NCBI RefSeq assembly: GCF_037325665.1
Contig: NC_090247.1
Span: 21,196,651-21,260,650, forward strand
Origin: Littorina saxatilis
Taxonomy: Eukaryota; Mollusca; Gastropoda; Littorinimorpha; Littorinidae
Length of the DNA: 64,000 nucleotides
Direction: 5' to 3'
A program made the position numbers and the translations under genes. The notes beneath the pieces were generated by a model. The model was not told the DNA's origin, searched no databases, and saw only the letters and a list, made by a program, of their open reading frames with translations. This document shows, one piece after another, positions 38,136 to 50,273 of the stretch. Numbering within the stretch: the first letter of the stretch is position 1; the number at the start of each line of letters is the position of its first letter.

Positions 38136-40318
38136 AAGTTCATAACTATTTCCGTAAGACTTCATTTATGTTCACTGATCAGCTCTAAATAATAATTAAA
38201 GATTGAAACCTGATATATTTTTGTAAAAAAGTATTTTACAGTATGTTTTGCAGAGGTATAAAACATAAAAAGGGTTGTTTGACTTGTTTTTGCATGTTCA
38301 AAAGTAGTTTGAAGTTTACGTGCAGATTTTCTTGTGAAAAAAGAGTTATGAACTTTCCAACCTTTTGCCTTATAAAATGAGTAAATTGACTGGTTGGGGA
38401 ACACCTAGCTTTGTAATGCATTTGGATCCACTAGCAGCAGTCACACTGAAAGTTTGCATCAAGTTCATTCATTGGTGTTTGAGTAATTGAGAAATAAAAA
38501 ATTCTTGTGAGAAAGTTATGAACTTTCCTACTATCTCCACTGAGAGTGTTTTTTGTCCTTAAAATGCTAGCCATAAAAGTTAAGGTTGTAGTGGAACAGC
38601 AATTTTGCATATAAAAGTACATTAGATTTAGATACTAAGCAATTTTTGTCACTAAAGTCAAGCAGTATGCTTTAGTTAGCCATTTTCTCTGTGTCTTGCG
38701 CACTATTTTTATGTGAGAGTTACTAACTCATGTCAAAACCCAAAATATATGTAAAATGACTATTTTCAGTTTCCAAATTACACTGTACCATGATTTTCAT
38801 CACAAAAAGAATCTACTGGCTGCTGACTGTTTCTTTCTGAAGTACTTAGCCGTTTTGTCATGAAGTTCATAACTTCACATAACTCAAGCTCATTTTTCAA
38901 GGGCGTGTTTAAAATAATGCCTTGTTAATAGCAAAAGAGTACATTTGACTTTATCTGGACATTTTGTAAGAAGTTTTCTGAATATCAACCCTCAAAATTA
39001 CATTTTGATAATTCCAGCATGAATCTGGGTTGACTGCACGGTGTACATAACTTCACATCAACTGACCCTCAGCCCCACGGTGTGAAGTTATGAACACATG
39101 CCATGAGTATGATTTATACACAATAATTAATTTACTACACTAAATCACTACCTCAAATGATGTGCTGCTCTTCTCCAGAGTAGGCTGTTACAGTTTGATG
39201 TCATTTTTATTTTAATTTACCAGCAGATTTTAGTACGTAGCTTTTCAGTTAAATAAATGATGTGAAGTTATGAACACACAGTCAGCTGACATAAACACAA
39301 AATAAATAATGATTTCGGTAACAGTTTTCATGACTGAGTTTGGTTAAGTAAATCATTAAGTTGTTTAGAATTATTTGCAAGAGACTTTAGTTAGTTATTT
39401 TAGTATAAATGTGTGATTGATGTGAAGTTATGAACTTTCACAAGTTTCAAACAATTTGTTTTATTTTGGCAATTAAAATCTGATTTTGTAATATAAGTGC
39501 AGCTTTAGCCTATACTATAACTCTGTGTTCTCAGTTTGTCATTGTTTTGCAAATATATTATACAGTAACTGTACTAGAGACCAACATAACAAAAATTCTT
39601 GTGAAGTTATGCGCACGCTCACATTTTATGATTTTTGTTATCGTTTGTTTTCACAAATGTTTTACTTTTATTACTTAGTTGTATGTTGATTACAAAGAGT
39701 AGCTGGAGAGAAAATAAGATGACATATGCACTTTCTTACTTTGGTTTGAATTAGCCATAGTTTGTGATGTCACGGTGTGAAGTTATGAACTCCTAGGACA
39801 TTCTAAAAAAACTTTCAGTTTCTGCCAACTCTTTGAGTCAGACAAACATTTTGGTGTATTGAAATCCTTTTGATGGTACTTTTCAAGCACATTTTGCACA
39901 AAAACAGCAAAATTGTAGATTTAATGATAACTTATGCCAATATTTGCTGTGACAAAATTGTGACAATATTAATTTCTATAAATAATACAGATAACCAAAA
40001 AATCTTCTCCACACTTCATCTTCAAAAATTACCTTCATGTTCCAGCTCACCTTTTTCAGATTAAAAAACAAAACAAATTGTTTCCTGCCTGTATAAATTA
40101 AATTTATTATACCAATAAAAGTAAATTATGTGAAGTTATGAACTTCCCATTAATGGAGTTCACATCTGCATCATGCGTGGCCAAAACAAGTTTAACTTGC
40201 TTGAAATGCAAAGTAATTTGCTGTAGCTATTTGCTCAGATGTCTAAAACAGACCCAATACATATAGCAACAATGATTTAACAAGTCTAAATTTTGTGACG
40301 GTGTGAAGTTATGAACTC
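38136..40318. repeat. Dyad motif array, about 175-bp spacing
   Basis: A short dyad, AAGTT-ATG-AACTT or its complement with CAT in the centre, recurs at 38136, 38343, 38513, 38718, 38863, 39045 (half), 39084, 39264, 39424, 39603, 39779, 40132 and 40305. Most intervals are 160-207 bp, and one is 353 bp, twice the typical spacing. Flanking TGTG before the motif is also conserved (for example TGTGAAGTTATGAACTTTCA). The AT-rich spacers are largely unlike each other, so only the motif is kept. It lies in the importin 5' intron, upstream of the intact LINE in that element's direction. Confidence 0.75.
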
Positions 40319-40319
40319 C

Positions 40320-40990
40320 TGCAAACTTTTAAACCTGAATCTGTGAAGTGATCAAACATGAGTTTTCTTAAATCATAGCTGTTCCTTGCGTATTTATGCT
40401 CTAAAATACATCTCTATTTTCAAAACAAAGAAAATGTTCATTTTTAAAATTGATTTTGTATGTCACAAAAATGGACACCTATTCTGACTTTGGGCCATAT
40501 ATATACATCTAAATGTCTGTGTAATGGATAGGATCAAATTTTGACATTCAAAGTAAACTAATTTTCTCAAGGAGAACTCTGGCATTCAGTAACCTGAATA
40601 AACCCCCCAAAACTGGGCAGTCTCACACTTCAATTTCAAAGCAGTACAACTTTCTTCAGACTTAAGAACTCGATGTGTGCTGTAAACAACAGCTCAAAAG
40701 AAGGTACTGGTTCCGGGAAAATGCTCAAGAGTTCATCGACATTCTATTGTGATTTCTGCGAATCAATTTCAAGCTAACAATTCTGTCTGTAAACATAATT
40801 AAAAGCTTGTTGTCCAAGGTCACTTTTCGTGTTTTAACCGAACTACTCTAACACATACTTTATCTTACCATTTTCTGTTAAATCCACGCCATATACAGAA
40901 CTACACAAACTCAAAGAATAGTATAAACTGAGGCTATGATTTCCACTTTGTTTCCGAGTTGAAACGTGACCCAGACTTCAATGATCAATA
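40320..40990. other. Gene-free AT-rich stretch in the importin 5' intron
   Basis: No ORF, RNA gene or repeat terminus recognised between the motif array and the putative first exon. Confidence 0.4.
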
Positions 40991-41099
40991 AATTCACCTA
41001 CAATGCCTCACATCGCAAAAGAATTCCGGACAACAATTTCCACAAATGTTGAATTAATGTTGATCTCACAACACAAAAAACTCATCTCTAACAACTTAC

Positions 41100-41230
41100 C
41101 GTGAACAAAATCACCGATATTAGCGATCAATAGACGTAAAAAAATTAAGAATCCGTCTGACTTTTTTCTTGCCAGTGCCACTTTCCCGTCAACTGGGCAT
41201 GTACCGGATGTGAAATGTTGCTTCTTAAAC
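41100..41230 (-). other. KPNA1: Putative non-coding first exon of importin alpha
   Basis: A strong minus-strand donor (CACG followed by GTAAGTTGTTAG) at 41100, just upstream of which lies sequence with no convincing coding potential. It is the best partner found for the leader acceptor at 32495. The transcription start, and hence the 41230 edge, is a guess. Confidence 0.4.
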
Positions 41231-41378
41231 AAATAAAATAAATTTATATAAGATAGTTTTTCTTGTAATTATTTCTAAAATAATGCAAAACTAAAGCATT
41301 TGAAGAATATTTGTGAGGAAGGGTATTTCACTTATTGTCATCTCATGAACTGTCGCAAGATCGAGATCCTTACCTAAC
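41231..41378. promoter_or_regulatory. Probable bidirectional promoter, importin alpha / MIX23
   Basis: About 150-280 bp separate the putative importin first exon (minus) and the MIX23 start codon (plus). No repeat lies in between, unlike the flanks. No TATA box is positioned convincingly for either gene. Inference from arrangement only. Confidence 0.4.
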
Positions 41379-41435
41379 ATGGCGGCCCCCACAGACGGCG
41401 CCGGAGTCCCGTGCGATGACTTTATGGCTTTTCAG
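41379..41435 (+). CDS. MIX23: MIX23 exon 1 (residues 1-19)
   Basis: ATG to Gln 19, [19 protein letters not shown], ending at the GTGCTA donor. The start ATGGCGGCC fits a good translation context (ACATGG). Confidence 0.85.
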
Positions 41436-44400
41436 GTGCTAATGCTTGCTGATGCACAACACATTTGTGTGTGTATTGATATGTCTTTAATATAGGTGAT
41501 GATATTTGATGTGACTGCTTTTGGAATGGCTGTCATACCGCAGAAAGTTGTGGTGCGTTCAAGGACGAAGCAGAAGACGCGTCGACTGCTACTGTAGTGT
41601 AAATACCGAACAAGCTTCTGGATCTTGAACTTGAACTTGAACTTGAAGTTTACTATGAGGTAGGCTGTGTAGCCTTTACATAGGTCCTATTACTAGACTG
41701 TAGCATGCGTGGCGGGCTATTCTACAATCTAAACGAGGCAGGTAGGGTTGTACATAGAAGTACTGTGGCGCCAGAAATTGTCTATCCTGGTCTTAAAGCT
41801 GTTGACTGATGGCGCTGTTACTGCCTCTTCAGGCAAACTGTTCCAGGTGTTCACTACTCGCTGGGAGAAGTAATTGCTTCGTACGTTCAGTCTACAGTGG
41901 TCTTTGCCGAGTTTCAGAGAGTGGCCTCAAGTGTCTCTACTGCTGATGGGCTCAAAGTGGGGTCTGTCCGCTTCGTACATGCCGTGCACATACTTGAAGG
42001 CATCTATCATGTCGCCCCGCAGGCGACGGTGTTCCAGGCTTGGAAGTTTCAGAGCTTTCAGCCTCTCACAGTAGGGCTCGTCTTTCAGACCTGGAATGAG
42101 TTTGGTCGCTCTGCGTTGCACGTTCTCCACTTCAGCACATAGCGTCTTGTGGTGTGGCTGCCACACTGAGTGCCCGTATTCCAGCTTGGGTCGGACCAGA
42201 CTCTTGTATAGTTGGATGAACATTTCCTCCGTCAGGTAGTCAAAAGTTCTCCTGATGACGCCCACGATCTGGTTGGCCTTTCCAGAGACTATGCTGACGT
42301 GTTCTTTGAAGCTCAGTCTGTTGTCGACGTGCACACCCAAGTCTTTCTCCACCTCACTCTTTCTCCACCTCACTCTCCTGTAGCTCAATGTTGACATCCA
42401 CCTCTTCCCCTTCATAAAGTACTTTGCCTCGGACTTCTTGTTGCCGAGCTTCAAGGCGTGGCACTTCTCTGGGTGGAAGCGGAGCAGCCAGTTGTCCGAC
42501 CACTGTTGTAGACTGTCCAGGTCATGCTGTAGTGCCTCTGCCCCCCCCTCTGTGTCGCTACGAGTGTAGACCTTCGTATCGTCGGCGAATAGGCGGACAG
42601 GACAGGAACACACCTCCGGCAGGTCGTTGATGTAGATGACGAAGAGTAGAGGCCCGCAAACGCTGCCTTGCGGCACGCCGCTAGTGACTTTAGCTTGCTG
42701 TGAGGATGCTCCGTTGACCACTACGCACTGGGTTCTGTCCGTGAGGAATGACTCCACCCATCTTAGGACCTTTCCTTGGATTCCGTGGGCCGCAACTTTC
42801 GACAGCAGACGTTTGTGAGGCACCGAATCGAACGCTTTCATAAAATCAGTGTAAATGATGTCCACACTCCCGCCAGCGTCAAGAACCTCAGTCCAGGCAT
42901 CCAACACATCCAGGAGTTGAGTCACGCATGACCGGCCTGCGACGAAACCGTGCTGCTCTTTGTGGATAAGGTTATTCTCTGCCAGGTGCTGCATGACTCT
43001 CTCCCTCACTAGACCCTCCATCACTTTGCACAGGATACAGGTCAGGCTCACCGGTCTGTAGTTGCCTGGGGTCAGGCGACTGCCTTTCTTAAAGATAGGA
43101 GTCACCGTAGCTCGTTTCCAGTCGCCTGGTACTTGTTCGGCTGCCAGAGAGCGACGGAAGAGTTCCGCTACTGGGTGTGCTAGTGAGTCCGCAACCGTCG
43201 AGAGTACCAAGGGGCTGATGCCATCCGGTCCACCCGCTTTGTTCGTCTTCAGACCCTGGAGCTTCTTCTTCACCTCCTCGTCCTTGATGTCGAAGTCAAC
43301 GAGTGCTTCTCCGTGGTTGGAGGCTGTGGTAGTGGGCCGTCATCTTCATTGGTGAATACACTCTGAAAAAAAGGATCTGGATCTGGATCTTTTACGTTGC
43401 AGGGACCACTGTTGGTCATATTCGCAACGGATGCGGGAGAGCGCATGATAATAATTTAGAATACAATAAAAGTCCTGACTTTGGTGGGACGAGTCATATA
43501 TATACAGGCTGTTGCTTCAATATCTTTCCCACTCTTAGTCTTAGTCTTAGTGACTTGTTAAAATGATAAATCTACTGGGCTCTGTATCACAGTATGTGAT
43601 CAGTGTTGGGGCAGCCCTGATGACGGCAGTCTCAGCGCTGAGGATGCTGCGCTGGCTGGCTGGGCTGGTCGTGCTGGAAGGTCTGCGTCACTCAGCTGAT
43701 TCCACTCTGCGACTGTCCGTACGAAGAAGGAGTTCTTGTACTGGTCTGTCTTGCAGGTGGGGATGCGGAAGCCTCGTGTGTTGTTTGTTGACAGCCTGCT
43801 GCTCGATAATATTGCTGCTTTCATACCCCTGGAACCTTGTGGGGATGACTCCGTCGTCCGCTAACGGCCAGGGTGAGAAACTTGTCTGGAGGGAGTGCGA
43901 GGATCAGGCCCTCAGAGATCCTGTTGAGGAAGTTGAGGCGTGACTGCCTGCGGTGCTCTTCCAGTGGGGGGAGGTTCAGATTTTTCAGCATTTCGTTGAC
44001 GCAGCCCGGGCTTCTCGACTTGTAGTCTCGCGTGATAAAGCGGGCTGCTTGGCGCTGAACTCTCTCCAGCCTCTCGATGTCCCGCCGGAGGTAAGATCCC
44101 ACACGGTAGCTCCGTACTCCAGCGTGGATCGGACGAGTGTTATGTACGCCAGGCGCCTGCACTCCTGTGGGCAGTTCCGGAGATTCCGGCGTAGGAAGCC
44201 CACAGTTGATCCAGCTTTGTGGCAGATGTTGGAGATGTGGGAAGACCAATTCAGGTCGGCGGAGAGTAGTACTCCAAGGTTGGGGTTGTGTTGGACCTGC
44301 TGAAGGATGACGTTATCCAGGCTGTATAAGTAGGACGATTTGCTTCTGGTGGAGAGGATGTAGCACTTTTGCGCGTTAAAGCGCATGCCCCACTTCTTGG

Positions 44401-47400
44401 CCCAGATCTCCAGCTGTTTTGAGGTCTGCCTGCAGGGTGAGGTGGTCTTGGAAGGTGTGGATCTCCCGGTACAGCAAGCAGTCATCTGCGAAGAGTCGTA
44501 CTGTTGACTTTGTAGATTCAGGCAGGTCATTGATGTGGCACAGGAACATCCGGGGTCCTAAAACAGTGCCCTGGGGGACGCCTGATAGGACTGCCGCTTC
44601 TTCGGACGCTTCACCCTCCACTACCACTCTCATCGTCCGCTTCGTTAGGAAGTTCGTCAGCCACACGTGGATAGGCCCTCGTACTCCGTCGTGGTCCATC
44701 TTCTGTAGGAGTCTACCATGGGGGACCGTGTCGAAGGCCTTGCTAAAGTCCAGTATGGCAACGTCGACCTGTGATCCGGTGTCGTAGTTGAGCTTGGTAG
44801 TTGAGCAGTTGGCACAGGAGATGATTGTAATGCGATTTGAGTTTCATTCCAACTAAATAAACGACATGCAGTCCTGGTCCCTTTACAGGCTACTGCTCAG
44901 AGCTATCATCATATAACTTCAGACACATATATATTTGTATATAGAATACATGATATTCACCTCTCCGGATTGACCACTTGAACCTTAGTGGCTTGGAGGG
45001 CAAACTGCCTCAAAGGCACAATCATCAGCGGTTCTGACAAGAAAAGATAGTGTCCATGTGTGCTGAGTAAGGGTAGAGATGATGAGCTTCAATGTTTTGC
45101 CTTCCAAGCATGGCTTGTGAGGACAATCGGGAGAGGTGCATATACTGCCTCTGCTTACTGGATCTAGGGTGACATGTGATGCATTAATCACACAAGAGTG
45201 TAATGCTCTAGTATGACAACCAATAGCATAACGTCGCTGTAATTCACAAACCTCGTATTTCAATTTTTGCTGTTTTGAGAAAAAAAGAAAAAAAAACTTT
45301 TGAAAAACCACCGCTTCAAACATAACTTCAATTCATGGGTTAATATTTTCTTTTAAACAGTGCAATGCAATTCTTAATGTGTGTAAATGCCAGTTATTAA
45401 TGATATTCCATTCAATTGAAAAAATATTGAGATATATTATTATTATTATTATGAACATTTGTGCGCCTAATCTAAATATAGCCCTAGGCGCTTACAAAAT
45501 ATACAATACATAGTGAACATTATACGAAACACAAATCGACAAGGACTTTGAGAGCTTTTTATCCAAAGGAGTCATCCAGAAGTGGTTTATACAAGGTTTT
45601 TTATGCAAGCAAAATTATGACATAGTTTCTGTCAAAGTGTGGCACTAAAACCTCGTAAGTTTAACTTGAGCAATTTTTTATGCCGCTCACTTCAAAGAAA
45701 TGAAGATACGAGTTTTCTTCTCAAGAACTTTTCTTCACTTCAGAAAGCAGTTGGAGCGACGAGCTTTTATCACCACATGGGCAACATAATAAGGGAGCTT
45801 AGTATTGTTTTAGTTCAGAAACCTCAAAATTTAAGATACAAGGTTTGTGAATTACAGCGACGATAATTTCTATTTGCAGAAGACAACAGGTGTGCAACAG
45901 CCACATTTAACTTCTTTCAGATACCCTTTTGTGTGCACAAGTGTGTGTGTATGACTATGAGTGGCGAATAATTTTCTAAGAGTATCTGATATTATATTGT
46001 TCTCAGTCTTCGGTCACAATTGCACACTCATTTTGATCTAACACATTGGTCTGACCCCTGGCCGGTCGACAGTTGGATCGTTTAAATGTAAATGAGGTCT
46101 GCTGACTGAATTTTTTTTTTTTGCCAGTTCATTTTGGATCTTTGCATACTTTCAGTCTAGGTCCAACTGTCTGCTGAATCTAGAAGTCTTACTGTATAGA
46201 TGTTTTTATAGTGCCGCTGAGAATAGAGAAAATACCCATGAAAACTGATCAACCAGATAAAGTGGTATTCAAACTCAAAGTGTTGAATTTATAAAAAACA
46301 AGAAATTCCTCCGAGGTAGGAAAAACACCCCCGTCCTTACCATTCTCACTGCCACCAACTGAGAAGGTTATTTCCCTTTGACCATTAATATGTCCCTCTA
46401 TAAGTCCTTGTAGAATCTTAATCCACCAATAACTCCCTAACCGTGTGTTTGACTGGTCCCAATTTTTGAAAGGACCGTCTCAGGAATGTATAGAACCTGT
46501 TCACCAAGTTTGGTGACGATCGGTCCGTTCATTCTTGAGATCTATATGCGAACACAAACACACAAACAAACACATCGACCGAATCCTATACACACCCCTA
46601 TACCGGGGGTGTAAAAAAAAGATTTACATGAAACTAATATGTTGTTTTTTGTTCTCAACGTTTCAGGATGCTTTGAAGCAAATGCGTCTGATTGATGACA
46701 AAATTGTGTATGCTTTGAACACATCAATCCCGACACAGTCATTTGAAGGCAAGGTGGATGCCTCGAAAGAATGCAAGCGACTCTATGAAGAGGTATGACT
46801 GGAAGTAACACTCTAAGTGACGTGTGTGTGACAGTGAGAGAGTGTGTGTATGGGTGTATTCTTACACTAGGGGAAGGGATTGTGATCTTTTTGGGTTTCA
46901 TGGATTTATTTCTGCAGAAGGGATGTTACTGGGATTTTGATTTTTCTGCAAATTTGCCGAAACCGCATTACACATTTCAGCAATTTTTGGATTTGTTTGC
47001 CAAGTTTTTGGCATGTTTGGTGTCACATTTTCCCCATTATCTTTAAGGTATGTTAACTTTGCAGAAATGATGGCAACGTTTTCAGGGATTTAAAGTAAGT
47101 TTCAGCATTTTGCGGATGTCAAGTGACATCTCTATAAACCTTATAATGAACTGGTAAAATTGTATTAATAAATGCTCTGACTTATCATGTTAATTGACTC
47201 GTTTTTAATAATCTGTTTTGCTTCCAGTTAGAAGAATCTTACATGTCTCGGGAGAAGGCGATAAAGAAATGTATATCAAAAGTCTCTGAAGATGTGAACA
47301 AACTACGAGTAGCAAAAATGGCAAATCCCGATGACGGAGATATCTTGAAGACTCTCAGGAAGAACCAGACAAAGGTTGGTTTGCATGGAAGCTATGATAA

Positions 47401-50019
47401 ATCCTTCCTTTTCATGTCTTCAACTCATCTTCATCTAACTTTACAAGTAACTCATGCACACACACACAAGCGGCGAAGCGCCCCATCTCCAAACTTTAGT
47501 ACCCTATTTTTATTTTTATTTTTTTCCCCGACTTATATTTATTTATATGGGAGATTTATATGGCGCTTGACGTTCTCTAAGCGCTTTACATATTGATTTC
47601 TGCCGTGTGAGATGGAATTTTTTTACACAATATATCACGCATTCACATCGGCCAGTAAATCTCAAGCCATTACGGCGAATACGGACTTTATTTTTCTGCC
47701 AATTTAAGGCAACTGGCATGTGCCTCCCGTGTGATATTTGATTGTAGTGGTGTAATGGTAAATGTTGAAGATATATATGCATGCATTGAGACATGAAATG
47801 TGAACTTGATTTATTGTATCTGGTCCAACCTTGTCTTTTCTCCTCCTCATCCTGTCTTTGATCTTTTTTCTCCTCATCTTCTTCAACATAATATTTGATG
47901 TTACATCATATTGCTTTCATCAAGCATCATTATCAATTTATTACAAAATTCCTGAGTCATATTTTTTTGTCTTTTCCAGTTGCGCTTAATGCAGGTGGAA
48001 CTGAATGTTGAAGAGGTAGTGAAGGATCGTAGCTTGAAGGTAAGTGCCAAACAAGTGAACGTACATGTATATCAATCAACTGACTGACCAACCAATCAGC
48101 TATCCACCCAACCAACCTTACAATCAACCAAGCAACAGCTCGGTCACTGTAAAAACAAACAAGTCGTGTAAGGCGAAATTACTACATTTAGTCAAGCTGT
48201 GGAACTCACAGAATGAAACTGAACGCACTGCATTTTATCACAATGACCGTAGTCCGCCGCTTGTGCAAAACGGAGTGAAACTGATGAGCCTGTTTAGCGC
48301 GGTAGTGGTTTCGCTGTGCTGCATAGCACGCTTTTCTGTGCCTCTCTTTGTTTTAACTTTCTGAGCGTGTTTTTAATCCAAACATATATCTATATGTTTT
48401 TGAAATCGGGAACCGACAAGGAATAAGATGAAATTGTTTTTAAATCGATTTTGGAAATTTATTTTTGATCATAATTTTTTTAATTTTTAATTTTCAGAGA
48501 TTGTTTTTAATCCAAATATAACATATACATATGTTTTTGGAATCAGGAAATGATTTAGAATAAGATGAACGTAAATTTGGATTGTTTTATATAAAAAACA
48601 AATGTACAGTACTCCCCGGTTAACGTCACTACCGTTTAAGGTCACACCTCTGATAACATCAATCAGGGTGTTGGTCCCGACCTAAAGCCTTCTTTGTATG
48701 ACTAAGAAAACCTCGCTTAGCGTGACCTCGGATACGGGAACACCTCTTTTTAGGTGACCCCCGTTCGGGTCTCTAAATGCAGAAGACCACCGTTTAAGAT
48801 CAAGCGAAACTGAAAGGAAAAAAATATCCCAATTTTGCGGCCTTGACAGGTTTTTTCTCCATATGACGTCAAAAGAGAAGTGACGCACAAATGTAAACGT
48901 CATCAGATTACAGTACCCCCCGGTTAACGTCACTACCGTTTAAGGTCACACCTCTGATAACATCAATCAGGGTGTTGGTCCCGACCTAAAGCCTTCTTTG
49001 TATGACTAAGAAAACCTCGCTTAGCGTGACCTCGGATACGGGAACACCTCTTTTTAGGTGACCCCCGTTCTGGTCTCTAAATGCAGAAGACCACCGTTTA
49101 AGATCAAGCGAAACTGAAACGGGAAAAAATCTCCCAATTTTGCGGCCTTGGCAAGTTTTTTCTCCATATGACGTCAAAAGAGAAGTGACGCACAAATCAG
49201 ATTATTTGGCCCGATTATTTTACCCCAAAGAGAAGGATGAGGAAATCTTTCGCAAATAAAACTTGGAAAATAGTTCCCGCCAAAAAAGTCGTTGAACCAA
49301 TCAAATTTTCCAGTTCGTCATGTCACGTCTGCTTGTTTTCCTGCCGGTTTCCGTGTGCTGCTGAGTAGTGCCAATTTTAGGCCAAAATAAAAGACATTGT
49401 TGAAGATTTGAGATATTTGGAAGCTCTCTCTCTCTCTCTCTCTTTGGGGCGGGGACGTAGCTCAGTTGGTAGTGCGCTGGCTTTGTAGCCAGTTGGTCGC
49501 TATCAGCGTGGGTTCGATCCCCACGTTCGGCGAGAGATTTATTTCTCGGAGTCAACTTTGTGCAGACTCTCTTCGGTGTCCGAACACCCCCGTGTGCACA
49601 CATGCGCACGAAAAAGATCCCACGTTCACAGCGAAAGTCTCAGGGCTTGGAAAACACGAAGACACGCATGCATCATCTCTCGTCTCCGATTATCATGATC
49701 GTATTTCGATACTTTGACGAGACAAACCCAATGCTGATGTGTCGAAGAAGACAGCCACAGCGGGCTTGTTCGAATCAAAGTATCACACCATATCTTCAAC
49801 GTATTACCAATACCTGTCCCAATATAGACCAGTTGGTCTAAGAGGACGTTAAACCCTAATAGTCAGTCAGTCTCTCTCTTTCGTTCCCCCTCTCTCTCTT
49901 CTCTCATGGTCTCTGTTTCTGTCTGTCTGTCTGTCTGTCACTCTCTGTCTCCGACCCCTCTCCTCTCTCTCTTTCTCTCTATCTTTGCCCCTCTGGCCAT
50001 CTCTCTCTCTTCTATCATG

Positions 50020-50063
<44 letters not shown>

Positions 50064-50215
50064 TTTCAATTACCCCCCTACTCTCTCTCTCTCTCTCTCT
50101 CTCTCGATCTCCCTCTTTTTAACTCTATGTCTCTCTCTCCGTCTCCTCTCTTTATCTCTGTCTGTCATGATCAGTTTGTCTGTGTCTCTCTTTCTATGTC
50201 TGTCTGTCTTACCTC

Positions 50216-50273
<58 letters not shown>

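Noticed and set aside
38136-40318. Ordinary tandem satellite
   Set aside because: Spacers between motif copies differ too much by eye for a simple satellite; listed instead as a motif array.
41008-41232. 74-codon minus-strand ORF upstream of MIX23
   Set aside because: Runs through the putative non-coding first exon and past its donor; no homology.
49451-49535. Possible tRNA gene
   Set aside because: The T arm is good, but the acceptor stem does not pair and the sequence runs into a SINE body and tail.
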